A DNA stretch of 64,000 nt, taken from UBA8904 sp035448625. Lineage in GTDB: Bacteria > Desulfobacterota > Syntrophia > Syntrophales > Smithellaceae. The notes beneath the pieces were generated by a model. It had not been told where the DNA came from, did not search any database, and was given only the letters and a program-made list of their open reading frames with translations. Positions 40,697 to 48,722 of the stretch are shown piece by piece. The stretch spans positions 8,550-72,549 of the forward strand of contig DAOTJI010000002.1 in the NCBI GenBank assembly GCA_035448625.1, in the 5' to 3' direction. The first letter of the stretch is position 1. Every line of letters starts with the position of its first letter. Position numbers and translations under genes: made by a program.

Positions 40697-41794
40697 ATGA
40701 AAAAGATATTCTTCACGATAGCCTTGATCTTGGCGATCCTTGCCGGGTATTTTCTTTTTTGGCCGGTACCGATCGAACCGGTCGCCTGGAACGCGCCGGC
40801 CGCAGCCGGATATACCGGACCGCACGCGGTCAACACCGGCTTATCCCATCTGAACATCATCGAGCTTGGCGCCGAAGAGGGCCCCGAACACGTTGCCCTC
40901 GGAAAAGACGGCAGGCTGTATGTCTCCGTGGGAAGCGGAAACATCCTGCGCATGAATCCGGACGGCAGTGGACAGGAGGTTTTCATCCGCACCGGCGGGC
41001 GCGTGCTGGGCTTCGATTTTGATGCGGCGGGGAACCTGATTGCCGCGGACGCAATCCGGGGGCTGCTGTCCGTCAGCCCCCGCGGGGAGGTGACCCTGCT
41101 GACCCGTTCGGTCAACGGCGATCCGATCCGTTACGCCGACGCGGTGGTGGTGGCCCGGTCCGGCCTGATTTACCTGAGCGACGCGTCGAGGCGCTTCTCA
41201 CCTGCCCAATGGGGCGGGCCCTTTGAAGCCAGCATTCTGGACATCATGGAAATGTCTTCCACCGGACGAGTCCTCGCCTATGATCCGGCGCAAAAATCCA
41301 CCCGCGTCGTCGCCAAAGGATTTTGTTTTGCCAACGGTCTGGCCCTCAGCCGGGACGAGCAGCACCTTTTCGTGAACGAAACGGGAAAATACCGCCTCTG
41401 GAAAGTGTCCGTCCACGCGAAGGATCTGGACATTGCCCGGCCGGGTGATCAGGCCAAAGTAATGTTTGACAATCTGCCCGGCTTTCCCGACAATCTGATG
41501 AGGGGGCGGAACGGGAAAATCTGGCTGGGCTTCGCCAAGCCGCGAAATCCCGATCTGGATCAAATGGGAAGCAAGCCCTTTCTTCGGAAAATCATCCTGC
41601 GTCTGCCCCGCTCCCTGTGGCCGGTTCCCAAAGCTTATGGGCATGTATTCGCCTTCACGGAAGACGGCCGGGTCGTCGCCGACTTGCAGGATCCCGACGG
41701 CGCGTATCCGGAAACCACCGGCGTGACGGAAACAGCGGATCGCCTCTACATTCAGAGCCTGCATGCCAAAGGGCTCGGCTGGCTGCCTAAATAA
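40697..41794 (+). CDS. Membrane-anchored SMP-30/strictosidine-synthase-like beta-propeller (APMAP type)
   Basis: The 365-residue product has one N-terminal signal anchor (about residues 2-22), then a six-bladed propeller: EGPEHVALGKDGRLYVS, GRVLGFDFDAAGNLIAAD, VVARSGLIYLSDAS, GFCFANGLALSRDEQHLFVNET and NLPGFPDNLMRGRNGKIWLG (each named in part). The order matches strictosidine-synthase-like lactonases such as APMAP. The reaction is unknown; a periplasmic lactonase or esterase is likely. AGGAGG lies 5 bases before the ATG. It follows the CoA-transferase gene after 122 bases. Confidence 0.85.
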   Translation: MKKIFFTIALILAILAGYFLFWPVPIEPVAWNAPAAAGYTGPHAVNTGLSHLNIIELGAEEGPEHVALGKDGRLYVSVGSGNILRMNPDGSGQEVFIRTGGRVLGFDFDAAGNLIAADAIRGLLSVSPRGEVTLLTRSVNGDPIRYADAVVVARSGLIYLSDASRRFSPAQWGGPFEASILDIMEMSSTGRVLAYDPAQKSTRVVAKGFCFANGLALSRDEQHLFVNETGKYRLWKVSVHAKDLDIARPGDQAKVMFDNLPGFPDNLMRGRNGKIWLGFAKPRNPDLDQMGSKPFLRKIILRLPRSLWPVPKAYGHVFAFTEDGRVVADLQDPDGAYPETTGVTETADRLYIQSLHAKGLGWLPK

Positions 41795-41948
41795 CGGCGT
41801 CGCCGGGCCCCTTTGGGCGGCGGACTGCCCGCCAATTTCAGCGGCAGGCCGGTTTCGGGGGGCATCCCGTCGGCTGCACCCGGGCTTGCCCATGTGTAGA
41901 AGCCGGTCTTGCGGTTGAGAGGGCGCACCCGCCGGAAGGACGGGCGTT

Positions 41949-42638
41949 TCAGCGCGTGTTTTTTCCTTTCTCCGCCAGTTCTTTCAGCAGCGTCCGGTTC
42001 ACCAACCGAATCGTGGAATTCTTTTCCTCGATCATCTTCCTTCTTTTCATGCCGCCCAGAGCCCGGGAAAGAGATTCCGGTCCTGTGCCCAGCAGACCGG
42101 CCAACTGCAGTTTGGAGATGTCGAGCGAAACCCAATCCCGGTTTCCCTGCTCCCGCGAGAGGTCCAGAAGATAGGAAGCCAGGCGGGCTGGAATTTCCTT
42201 GAGCGAGAGATTTTCCACCTGGACGGTAAACTCTCTCAGGCGCGCGGACAGAAGGGCCAGAATATTCATCGTGAGAGACGGCTGTTGAGTGATCAGGCGA
42301 ATAAACTTCTCCCGGTTGAAAAACAGAAGACGGCATTCGGTCAGAGCGCGGGCATTGGCGGGAAAGGATTTACCGGAAAAAACCGGCACGGCGCCGATGG
42401 TGTCTCCCTCCCGGACGATGTGAAGAATCTGCTCTTTTCCTTCGGGGGAAAGCTTATAAACATTGACGATTCCCTCGACAACCAGATAAAAGCCGATGCC
42501 TTCGTCACCGTCGTGGAACACGGCCTCCCCCTTGTCGTAATGCCTGGGGACCGCAACGGTTTCGATTTGGGCAAGATGTTCATCCGGAAGCCCCCCGAAA
42601 AGCTGGCTTTGGATCAAAACGTTCCGAATCTTGTTCAT
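41949..42638 (-). CDS. Crp/Fnr family transcriptional regulator
   Basis: The 229-residue product has an N-terminal cNMP-type sensor (GEAVFHDGDEGIGFYLVVEG, VREGDTIGAVPVFSGKSFPA), a long dimer helix and a winged helix (LDISKLQLAGLLGTGPESLSRAL). There are no N-terminal cysteines of the Fnr Fe-S type, so the signal may be a small ligand, as in HcpR- or CooA-like groups. ATG at 42638 with GGAGG 8 bases upstream is preferred over one at 42680. It is divergent from a 4Fe-4S protein and probably controls that gene. Confidence 0.88.
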   Translation of the reverse strand: MNKIRNVLIQSQLFGGLPDEHLAQIETVAVPRHYDKGEAVFHDGDEGIGFYLVVEGIVNVYKLSPEGKEQILHIVREGDTIGAVPVFSGKSFPANARALTECRLLFFNREKFIRLITQQPSLTMNILALLSARLREFTVQVENLSLKEIPARLASYLLDLSREQGNRDWVSLDISKLQLAGLLGTGPESLSRALGGMKRRKMIEEKNSTIRLVNRTLLKELAEKGKNTR

Positions 42639-42668
42639 GAACGGCGTCCTCCGGCAAAAAATGTTTTT

Positions 42669-42688
42669 CTTGCTTAACATAAATCAAG
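42669..42688. promoter_or_regulatory. Imperfect palindrome, possible Crp/Fnr operator
   Basis: CTTGCTTAACATAAATCAAG lies in the 115-base divergent region. Its ends are inverted (CTTG and CAAG with partial symmetry inside). The spacing does not fit a standard FNR box, so this is only a candidate site for the adjacent regulator. Confidence 0.3.
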
Positions 42689-42753
42689 GATGTCCGGAAT
42701 GATTTTCAGTATCTCTACGGTGCATCATCATGAATCTTCACAGGAGGAACCCC

Positions 42754-43488
42754 ATGAAAAAAGTATTGCGTAAAATCATCGAAATCGACGAAGGGCTGTG
42801 CGACGGATGCGGCCAGTGCGTTACGGGGTGTGAAGAAGGCGCCCTTAAGATCATCGACGGAAAAGCCCGGGTCGTTTCGGAAACTTTTTGCGACGGGTTG
42901 GGCGCCTGCATCGGTCAATGCCCCACCGGGGCGCTCCGGATCGTCGAGCGCGAGGCATCACCTTTCGACGAAGAAGCCGTCAAAAAGCATTGGTCAACCG
43001 GTAAGCAGGAAACGATGCCCTGCGGCTGCCCTTCCCTTCAGATTCAAATGCCCGGCAAACCGTCCGCCTGTGAAGAGGCCAATCAGCCGAAGCGCCTGGA
43101 AGAGGGCGAAGAAGAATCGGCTCTTACCCACTGGCCCATACAAATCAAGCTGGTACCGGCTTTCGCTCCTTTCCTGAAAGGGGCCGATCTGCTGGTTTTG
43201 GCGGACTGCACGGCGGTCGCTTTTCCCATGCTGCATCGGAATCTGCTGAAAGGAAGGGTGGTGATGATGGGTTGCCCGAAATTCGACGATGCGCAGGAAT
43301 ACGTTCAAAAGTTTGCCGATATCTTTCGAACGGCGGACATCAAAAGCGTCACCGTGGCCGTGATGGAAGTCCCCTGCTGTTCGGGCATGCCCGTCATCGT
43401 CCGAAAAGGCATGGAAGCGGCAAACAAAAAAATACCCCTGACCCGGATCGTGCTGAGCCTAAGAGGGAAAATCCTGAACCAAAGCTGA
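42754..43488 (+). CDS. 4Fe-4S ferredoxin-type protein with C-terminal cysteine-bearing domain
   Basis: The 244-residue product has two ferredoxin-like cluster motifs in the first 65 residues (CDGCGQCVTGCEEGAL and FCDGLGACIGQCPTGAL), then CGCPSLQ, and a C-terminal domain with LVLADCTAVAF, MMGCPKFDD and EVPCCSGMP. The family is often found beside hydroxylamine reductase (Hcp) or under Crp/Fnr regulators, but no hcp is in this window. An electron-transfer or redox-stress role is inferred. ATG at 42754 has GGAGG 6 bases upstream. It is divergent from the regulator, followed by a GC-rich hairpin. Confidence 0.8.
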   Translation: MKKVLRKIIEIDEGLCDGCGQCVTGCEEGALKIIDGKARVVSETFCDGLGACIGQCPTGALRIVEREASPFDEEAVKKHWSTGKQETMPCGCPSLQIQMPGKPSACEEANQPKRLEEGEEESALTHWPIQIKLVPAFAPFLKGADLLVLADCTAVAFPMLHRNLLKGRVVMMGCPKFDDAQEYVQKFADIFRTADIKSVTVAVMEVPCCSGMPVIVRKGMEAANKKIPLTRIVLSLRGKILNQS

Positions 43489-43515
43489 CGGCTTTTGATC
43501 CGCCGAAAAGGATGA

Positions 43516-43542
43516 GCCGTCCCCGGAAACCCCGGGGACGGC
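43516..43542. terminator. GC-rich hairpin between convergent genes
   Basis: GCCGTCCCCGG pairs perfectly with CCGGGGACGGC around a 5-base loop. It lies between the convergent Fe-S protein and Ntn hydrolase genes. There is no clean T run on either side, so termination strength is uncertain. Confidence 0.55.
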
Positions 43543-43554
43543 CGCCCCGCCTTT

Positions 43555-44730
43555 TCAGCGTTTTTTCGCGACGGGAACAAACTTCCCGGACACATCCAGA
43601 ATCATCTCTTCCGAGGGAAGATCCTGAACCGAAAGAACGTTTTTCGGCTGCCGGTCCAGCCTGACCATTCGCACGGTTCTGCTGGTCTGGCTGTGGTAAT
43701 AATAACGCTTGCGCTTCAGGTCCGCCACGGTCGTCCACATGGTCGAGTCCTGAATCTGCCCTTTTCCGGTCGGAGAAGCCGCAATGATCGACCCTTCAGG
43801 AATATCAAACTGGTTCAGAATCCGGAAAGTCCTGCCGAGGGCCTCATCCGGCCCGGACTGAACCTTCGGCATCGCCGAGTTTAAAAAAAACATGGCCCGG
43901 ACAAACCGCGACGGCGGTGTGAAATCACCGGGCAATCCGATCGAGCCGGTGCCGTTCCCAAGTTTTTCGTAGGTCCTGCCGTTGAACACGGCGCTGTCCC
44001 TGCTCAATGTCTGCAATCCGATATAATTTTTCAGATTGGTCGTATGCCAGTCATAATCGGGATTGTTGGTGATGACGCCCACGCTGTCGAAGATTTTTGC
44101 CTTCCCCCCCTTGAACTCGACGATAATGGAAGCGCCCTTTTCGTCCGATACGGCATAGTGGGCCTGCGGGCAGGTGCCGGGCTCGCACACGGGCCTGCCC
44201 TTGACCTTTAGGGTAAACTGGGCGACGTCCACCCGGCCCTGCTCCAGGGCTTCGCGGACTTCCTGCACGGTGGCGAAATTGCTCAGCACCCAGGATACGA
44301 AATCCGTATTGGCAATCGCCTTGTCGCTTCGGGGTTTATCGTTGTACTGCTCGTACCCCATGTGATAGAAGCAACCGCAGGCTAGTCCCTTCTCATTGAT
44401 GCCGTCCGCGACCTCGTCCAAAACCGGCAGTTCGGGCCGGGCCGGACTCATGCCCACATGCTGATACCGCGCCTTCCACTCAAATCCCGCGATGCCGTCT
44501 CCGCAGACGCCCATCTTACAGCTTTTGTAAGAATAGCCCTTGGGAACGGAAATCAGACGCCAGCCGGTTACATCCGGTCCGAATTCCATCGTACGCGCAT
44601 GAAAAGCGTACAAGTCTCCGTGCGCATCCTGAACGGAGAACGTCAAACCGGTGCAGGCCCCGGCTACGGAAAAAGCAAGAAGCACCAATACAAAAACCGC
44701 AAATACAACCGTTTTGATTTTAAAAAGCAT
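43555..44730 (-). CDS. Choloylglycine/linear amide C-N hydrolase family (Ntn) protein, exported
   Basis: The 391-residue product has a signal peptide ending VAGA, directly followed by Cys-Thr (ACTGLTF). In Ntn hydrolases of this family (bile salt hydrolase, penicillin V acylase) the cysteine exposed after processing is the nucleophile, so signal cleavage itself could activate the enzyme. Further family parts are GINEKGLACG, FVSWVLSNF, AHYAVSDEKGASIIVEF and ITNNPDYDWH. It should cut an amide bond in the periplasm; substrate unknown. ATG at 44730 has AAGGAGG 8 bases upstream. It follows the patatin gene by 46 bases in the same direction. Confidence 0.87.
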   Translation of the reverse strand: MLFKIKTVVFAVFVLVLLAFSVAGACTGLTFSVQDAHGDLYAFHARTMEFGPDVTGWRLISVPKGYSYKSCKMGVCGDGIAGFEWKARYQHVGMSPARPELPVLDEVADGINEKGLACGCFYHMGYEQYNDKPRSDKAIANTDFVSWVLSNFATVQEVREALEQGRVDVAQFTLKVKGRPVCEPGTCPQAHYAVSDEKGASIIVEFKGGKAKIFDSVGVITNNPDYDWHTTNLKNYIGLQTLSRDSAVFNGRTYEKLGNGTGSIGLPGDFTPPSRFVRAMFFLNSAMPKVQSGPDEALGRTFRILNQFDIPEGSIIAASPTGKGQIQDSTMWTTVADLKRKRYYYHSQTSRTVRMVRLDRQPKNVLSVQDLPSEEMILDVSGKFVPVAKKR

Positions 44731-44776
44731 TACGTTTTCCTCCTTTGTAAATTCAGCCAATCAGTCTCCTTCCCGT

Positions 44777-47035
44777 TTAAAAACGCTGGCCCACATTGAG
44801 ATAGATGGACGAATGGCCCCGCTGGGCCTGACCATAGGCCAGGTAAACCGGCCCGAGGTACGTTTTGATGCCCAGGAAAATGCTTCCCGCCAGAATCAGG
44901 GACTCGAAATGGATGTCCGATCTCTTATTCCAGACATTGCCCGCCTCCGCCGACAGGCCGATGTACAGGGGCATCTTCAGTGCACCCATGCCGGCGGAGC
45001 CGATTTCCCGGTAGGCCACCAGGCGGGCCAGGCCGGTATGGCGTCCGTAGATTTCATTGGTGGAAAAGCCGGACAGATTCAGGAAGCCGCCCAGCGGGAA
45101 CGTGTCCTGAACGGCCGCACTGTCGTCATCCAGCATGGTTTTCATGTCGAGTGCGGGAATGAAGGTGTACTTGCCCCAGGTAAAAGCGGTCATCCAGTTG
45201 AACCCCAGGGCCTGTTCATCGATGTCCGAACCCAGCGCTTTTAAATCGTAATTCCACATCAGGCCGGCGTCCGTTCCCCTGAGCGGGAAAATATAGTTGT
45301 CCAGTCTGCTGTAGGCGACAGAAGCCTGAACGCTGCCTCGATTATAGGTGTTTTCCGGAACGCTGGGGTCGCCGATGGCAATCTTCACATTGCCGTGCTC
45401 CCGGCGAAGGCCCACGCGCACCTCACCCCAGTTGCCGAATTGCCTGCCTGCGTCCAAGCCGAATTGAGCGGACTGGACGCGGTACTGCGTCAGGATGTCG
45501 CCCTTGTCGTTGTAGCTGTTGATGTTGCGCATGAGGTAGGCGGCATTGGCCGCGGCAAAATAGCTGAGCGAATAATCCAGCGGCTGATAAAGCTCGGTAT
45601 ACACGCGCGGGTTTTCGCCGATTCTCACCTCGGTGCGCCATTCTCCCGCCAGGCGGTTCAGGGCCGTCTTGGTAAACTGCGCGGACAGGGCGTAACTGCC
45701 GGATCCTTTGAAGTTGTCCTCCAGACCCAGGCCGAACCGGAAATAATTCGGCCCCCAAGCCTTATCGAACGGTTCGATCACCATCGCCGTGGACTTGTCT
45801 TTTTTGCGGATGTGGAAGTCCACGCGTTCAAAGGTATCGATGCCGTACACCCGGTCGATATTTTTTTTCAAGTCGGGCAGGTTCAGGGGCTCACCCGGTT
45901 TGATGTTCACATGAGCGGCGATCAAACCATCGGGGAACGACGACTTGTTGTCCACCTCCACCGCATCGATCACCGGCATCGGCCGGTCTTTTTTCCGCTG
46001 AACCTGGAGATAGGCGAGAAAATCGTCCTCCTTCACGGCCAGATGCGCGAGCTCGTGCTTCATCTCCTCGGCCTTCTTCCGGCCCGCCGCGACCGCGTCG
46101 GCCGCCTTAAAAAAATCACTGCTGCCGATCGCGCCCAAATCCGGACGAATCAGGATGTCTTTTTCCCGCATCGTGCGGATCTGCGCCTGGGTGTTGCGCT
46201 GAACCATGATGGAAGTCAACTGCGAGGTGATTCCGACGGAGGTGACCAACTCATCGCGGCGGCTCAATTCCTTGCTGATATCCACCACAATCACGACATC
46301 CGCACCCATCTGCCGCGCGATATCGATCGGCAGATTGTTGGCGACGCCGCCGTCCACCAGAAGTTTGCCGTCTATTTCCACCGGGGCGAACAAGGCGGGG
46401 ATGGACATGCTGGCACGAATCGCCTTCACCAGCTCCCCTTTCCCCAAAATAACGGCGTCGCCGGTTTCAATATCCGTGGCCACGGCCCGAAACGGAATAT
46501 TCAGCCGGTTGAAATCGTCAATGCCTTCGGTGTGAATCAGCAGGGACTTCAGAATCAGATTGAGATTCTGCCCCTGAAGCAACCCTTTGGGCATGGTAAA
46601 CTCACCGTCTTTGAATCCCAGGTCGAAGTCGATCAGAAAGTCGGCTGCGTCCCTCTTCCGGCGGAAGGTCATTTCGCTCGGGTCCGGCTTGTCCTTAAAG
46701 GCTTCATTCCACTGCATGCCGGTGATGAATTTTTCAAGCTCGGCAGGCGACATACCGGACGCGTAAATCCCGCCGACGATCGCTCCCATGCTGGTCCCCG
46801 CGATGCAGTAAATCGGGATTTTCATTTCTTCCAAGACCCCGATCACGCCCACATGCGCCAGCCCGCGCGCGCCGCCTCCGCTCAGCACCAGACCAATCCG
46901 GGGACGCCCGTCCGGAACGGCCGGTCCGGCCTGAAGGTCGGACGCCGCGTAGAGATGAGCGGTGAAAATCAAGCTGAAAATCAGAATGCCAACTTTTAAC
47001 GTTTTGCAGGAAGGATGGATGGTTCCCGTTTCCAT
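44777..47035 (-). CDS. Patatin-like phospholipase with C-terminal outer-membrane barrel (PlpD/type Vd-like)
   Basis: The 752-residue protein has a signal peptide, then a patatin domain (residues about 45-320) with the oxyanion GGGARGLAHVG, the nucleophile GTSMG and the catalytic DGG (LVDGGVANNLP). A POTRA-like segment follows (about 345-420), and the last 330 residues are a BamA/Omp85-type barrel ending YLNVGQRF. This is the architecture of PlpD-like type Vd autotransporters. It would display or release a phospholipase at the outer membrane. GGAGGG precedes the ATG. It is upstream of the exported amide hydrolase, possibly one transcript. Confidence 0.92.
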   Translation of the reverse strand: METGTIHPSCKTLKVGILIFSLIFTAHLYAASDLQAGPAVPDGRPRIGLVLSGGGARGLAHVGVIGVLEEMKIPIYCIAGTSMGAIVGGIYASGMSPAELEKFITGMQWNEAFKDKPDPSEMTFRRKRDAADFLIDFDLGFKDGEFTMPKGLLQGQNLNLILKSLLIHTEGIDDFNRLNIPFRAVATDIETGDAVILGKGELVKAIRASMSIPALFAPVEIDGKLLVDGGVANNLPIDIARQMGADVVIVVDISKELSRRDELVTSVGITSQLTSIMVQRNTQAQIRTMREKDILIRPDLGAIGSSDFFKAADAVAAGRKKAEEMKHELAHLAVKEDDFLAYLQVQRKKDRPMPVIDAVEVDNKSSFPDGLIAAHVNIKPGEPLNLPDLKKNIDRVYGIDTFERVDFHIRKKDKSTAMVIEPFDKAWGPNYFRFGLGLEDNFKGSGSYALSAQFTKTALNRLAGEWRTEVRIGENPRVYTELYQPLDYSLSYFAAANAAYLMRNINSYNDKGDILTQYRVQSAQFGLDAGRQFGNWGEVRVGLRREHGNVKIAIGDPSVPENTYNRGSVQASVAYSRLDNYIFPLRGTDAGLMWNYDLKALGSDIDEQALGFNWMTAFTWGKYTFIPALDMKTMLDDDSAAVQDTFPLGGFLNLSGFSTNEIYGRHTGLARLVAYREIGSAGMGALKMPLYIGLSAEAGNVWNKRSDIHFESLILAGSIFLGIKTYLGPVYLAYGQAQRGHSSIYLNVGQRF

Positions 47036-47060
47036 GGATGTTCCCTCCGATGGCCGTCGT

Positions 47061-47651
47061 TTAAGATGGATGGTTCAGGTCACCCGGGTGCCGGCGGGGG
47101 GATCCCGCCGCTTCCCGGTATGCGGGAGGCACCCTTCCCGCCGCATCAAGCGGAATTCCTTCCCGTTCCAGCAGGCGCTTTTTCATTTCGGCGCCGCCGC
47201 CAAAATGTCCTGTCGTCCCGTCGGCCCGGATCACGCGATGGCAGGGAATCACAAGCGGAAAAGGATTTTTCGCCATCACGGAACCCACCGCCCGGGCCGC
47301 TCGCGGAAATCCGGCCCTGGCCGCCAGACCGGAATACGTGCAGACTTTCCCGCGGGGGATGAGAAGGGTTTGCTTTAACACCCGCACCGAGAATTTGGTC
47401 AATCCGGATAAATGAATCAATGATAAATCCACACGGTTTTCTATCCCCTGGTACAAATCACTGATGAGACGATCCAGTCCGCCGGAAATCCCGCTCGGAC
47501 TTTTGCAGGCGGCCGGAAAATCCCGGAGGATTCTTTGGATCATCTTTCCTCTGCCCGGAAGATAAATCCGTTCCAGCCGGTATTGCCTCCCTGCCGCCGT
47601 CCACACCCATCCGATTTCGTCATTTTCGACCTTGATGATTTGGTAAAACAT
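47061..47651 (-). CDS. ogt: Methylated-DNA--protein-cysteine methyltransferase (MGMT/Ogt)
   Basis: This protein removes alkyl groups from O6-guanine by transfer to its own cysteine. The C-terminal half has the active site IPCHRVI (Cys acceptor), RAVGSVMAKNPFPL and GHFGGG before it. The N-terminal part (about 90 residues) is divergent. ATG at 47651 (MFYQIIKVE) is preferred; the 32 extra residues further upstream have no ribosome site and overlap a repeat-like intergenic word. The product has 196 residues, slightly longer than usual because of a proline-rich tail. Confidence 0.88.
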   Translation of the reverse strand: MFYQIIKVENDEIGWVWTAAGRQYRLERIYLPGRGKMIQRILRDFPAACKSPSGISGGLDRLISDLYQGIENRVDLSLIHLSGLTKFSVRVLKQTLLIPRGKVCTYSGLAARAGFPRAARAVGSVMAKNPFPLVIPCHRVIRADGTTGHFGGGAEMKKRLLEREGIPLDAAGRVPPAYREAAGSPRRHPGDLNHPS

Positions 47652-47787
47652 AAGACGCCTCGTATAGGTATTTAGGCTGAACACCGAAGGTTGATGTTGT
47701 GGATCTTCGGCATTTTTATTTTTTCCCGCACCTACGCTGCGAAACAAAGAATAGCGGATCCCTTGTCCAAGAGCTTGCCTTCAGCCT

Positions 47788-48345
47788 TTATCCCATATGT
47801 TCGATCAAAATTTTCACTCCGATGCCGATCAGAACCAGACCGCCCAGAATTTCAACTTTTTTGCCAAAGAGACTCGCCAGCGTTTTGCCGAAAAGCATGC
47901 CGGCGGCCGTCATCAGGAAGCAGACCAGGCCGATCATCGCAGCCGGAAACACAATCGGCATCCTCAGAAGAGAAAAACTGAACCCCACCGCCAGCGCGTC
48001 AATGCTGGTTGCAATCGAAAGCAGAAAGAGCGGCCAGCCGCGCGTCCGATCTTCTTTTTCCTCATCGCTTTCGGCTTCAAATCCTTCCCATATCATTTTT
48101 CCGCCGACCACCGCCAAAAGCGCGAAAGCAACCCAGTGATCGAAGGACTGGATCAGTCCGACCACCGTCGAACCGGCCAACCAGCCGATCAGCGGCATCA
48201 AAAACTGAAAGAGACCGAATGCAAAAGACAGCCGCAGAACCGGCGGCCAGGACTTTTTATGATGGGTAGAGCCGATGCCGATCGCCACAGAAAAAGCATC
48301 CACGCCAAGGCCTACCGCCAGAAGCAATATGGTTGTCAGGCTCAT
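47788..48345 (-). CDS. mntP: MntP-type manganese efflux protein
   Basis: The 185-residue protein has six hydrophobic helices in two inverted repeats; the signature acidic motifs are VDAFSVAIG in the first half and SIDALAVGFS in the second. MntP exports Mn2+ and protects against overload. ATG at 48345 matches the usual start (MSLTTILLLAVGL); a GTG at 48357 would add 4 residues and has a purine-rich region close by. I looked for a yybP-ykoY Mn riboswitch upstream and did not see one, but the upstream region is interrupted by an N gap. Confidence 0.9.
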   Translation of the reverse strand: MSLTTILLLAVGLGVDAFSVAIGIGSTHHKKSWPPVLRLSFAFGLFQFLMPLIGWLAGSTVVGLIQSFDHWVAFALLAVVGGKMIWEGFEAESDEEKEDRTRGWPLFLLSIATSIDALAVGFSFSLLRMPIVFPAAMIGLVCFLMTAAGMLFGKTLASLFGKKVEILGGLVLIGIGVKILIEHMG

Positions 48346-48490
48346 ATACAACAGCACTCTTTCCTACAGCGATCTCGGCGGATTCTATAGCCACAGGACA
48401 GTTTAAAAGTAAATAGGCACATGAACCCTTTTCCCGGGCGGTCTCCTGACGGTTGCCGACTCTTTGATCGCGTTGCGACGGCAAGGGGTG

Positions 48491-48590
48491 NNNNNNNNNN
48501 NNNNNNNNNNNNNNNNNNNNNNNNNNNNNNNNNNNNNNNNNNNNNNNNNNNNNNNNNNNNNNNNNNNNNNNNNNNNNNNNNNNNNNNNNN
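48491..48590. other. Assembly gap of 100 N
   Basis: The flanking ends do not overlap each other, so this is a true gap of unknown length. It falls in the interval between mntP and the ABC substrate-binding protein gene, which are both on the minus strand. Confidence 0.95.
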
Positions 48591-48660
48591 TGTTCGTCAA
48601 GCAGAAATCCGCTGAGCCCGCGGGAAAGGAAGGACGTCGGATGTTGCGTTGCAAAGGAAT

Positions 48661-48697
48661 CATCGGGTCGCAACCCGAACGGCGTTGCGACCCGATG
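48661..48697 (-). terminator. Strong hairpin after the substrate-binding protein gene
   Basis: A perfect 14-bp stem (CATCGGGTCGCAAC with GTTGCGACCCGATG) encloses a 9-base loop, 25 bases after the stop. The following minus-strand bases (ATTCCTTTGC) are only moderately T-rich, so it may act as terminator or as an mRNA 3' stabiliser. Confidence 0.6.
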
Positions 48698-48722
48698 AAG
48701 GGAAAGCGAATCCCTCTAAATG

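Noticed and set aside
42669..42688. Standard FNR box
   Set aside because: The half-sites are 8 bases apart instead of 4; kept only as a weak operator candidate.
45395..46999. 534-codon plus-strand open frame
   Set aside because: Antisense to the patatin-porin gene, with no recognisable domain.
48346..48490. Manganese (yybP-ykoY) riboswitch before mntP
   Set aside because: The conserved aptamer words are not visible; the region is cut by an N gap, so it cannot be fully excluded.
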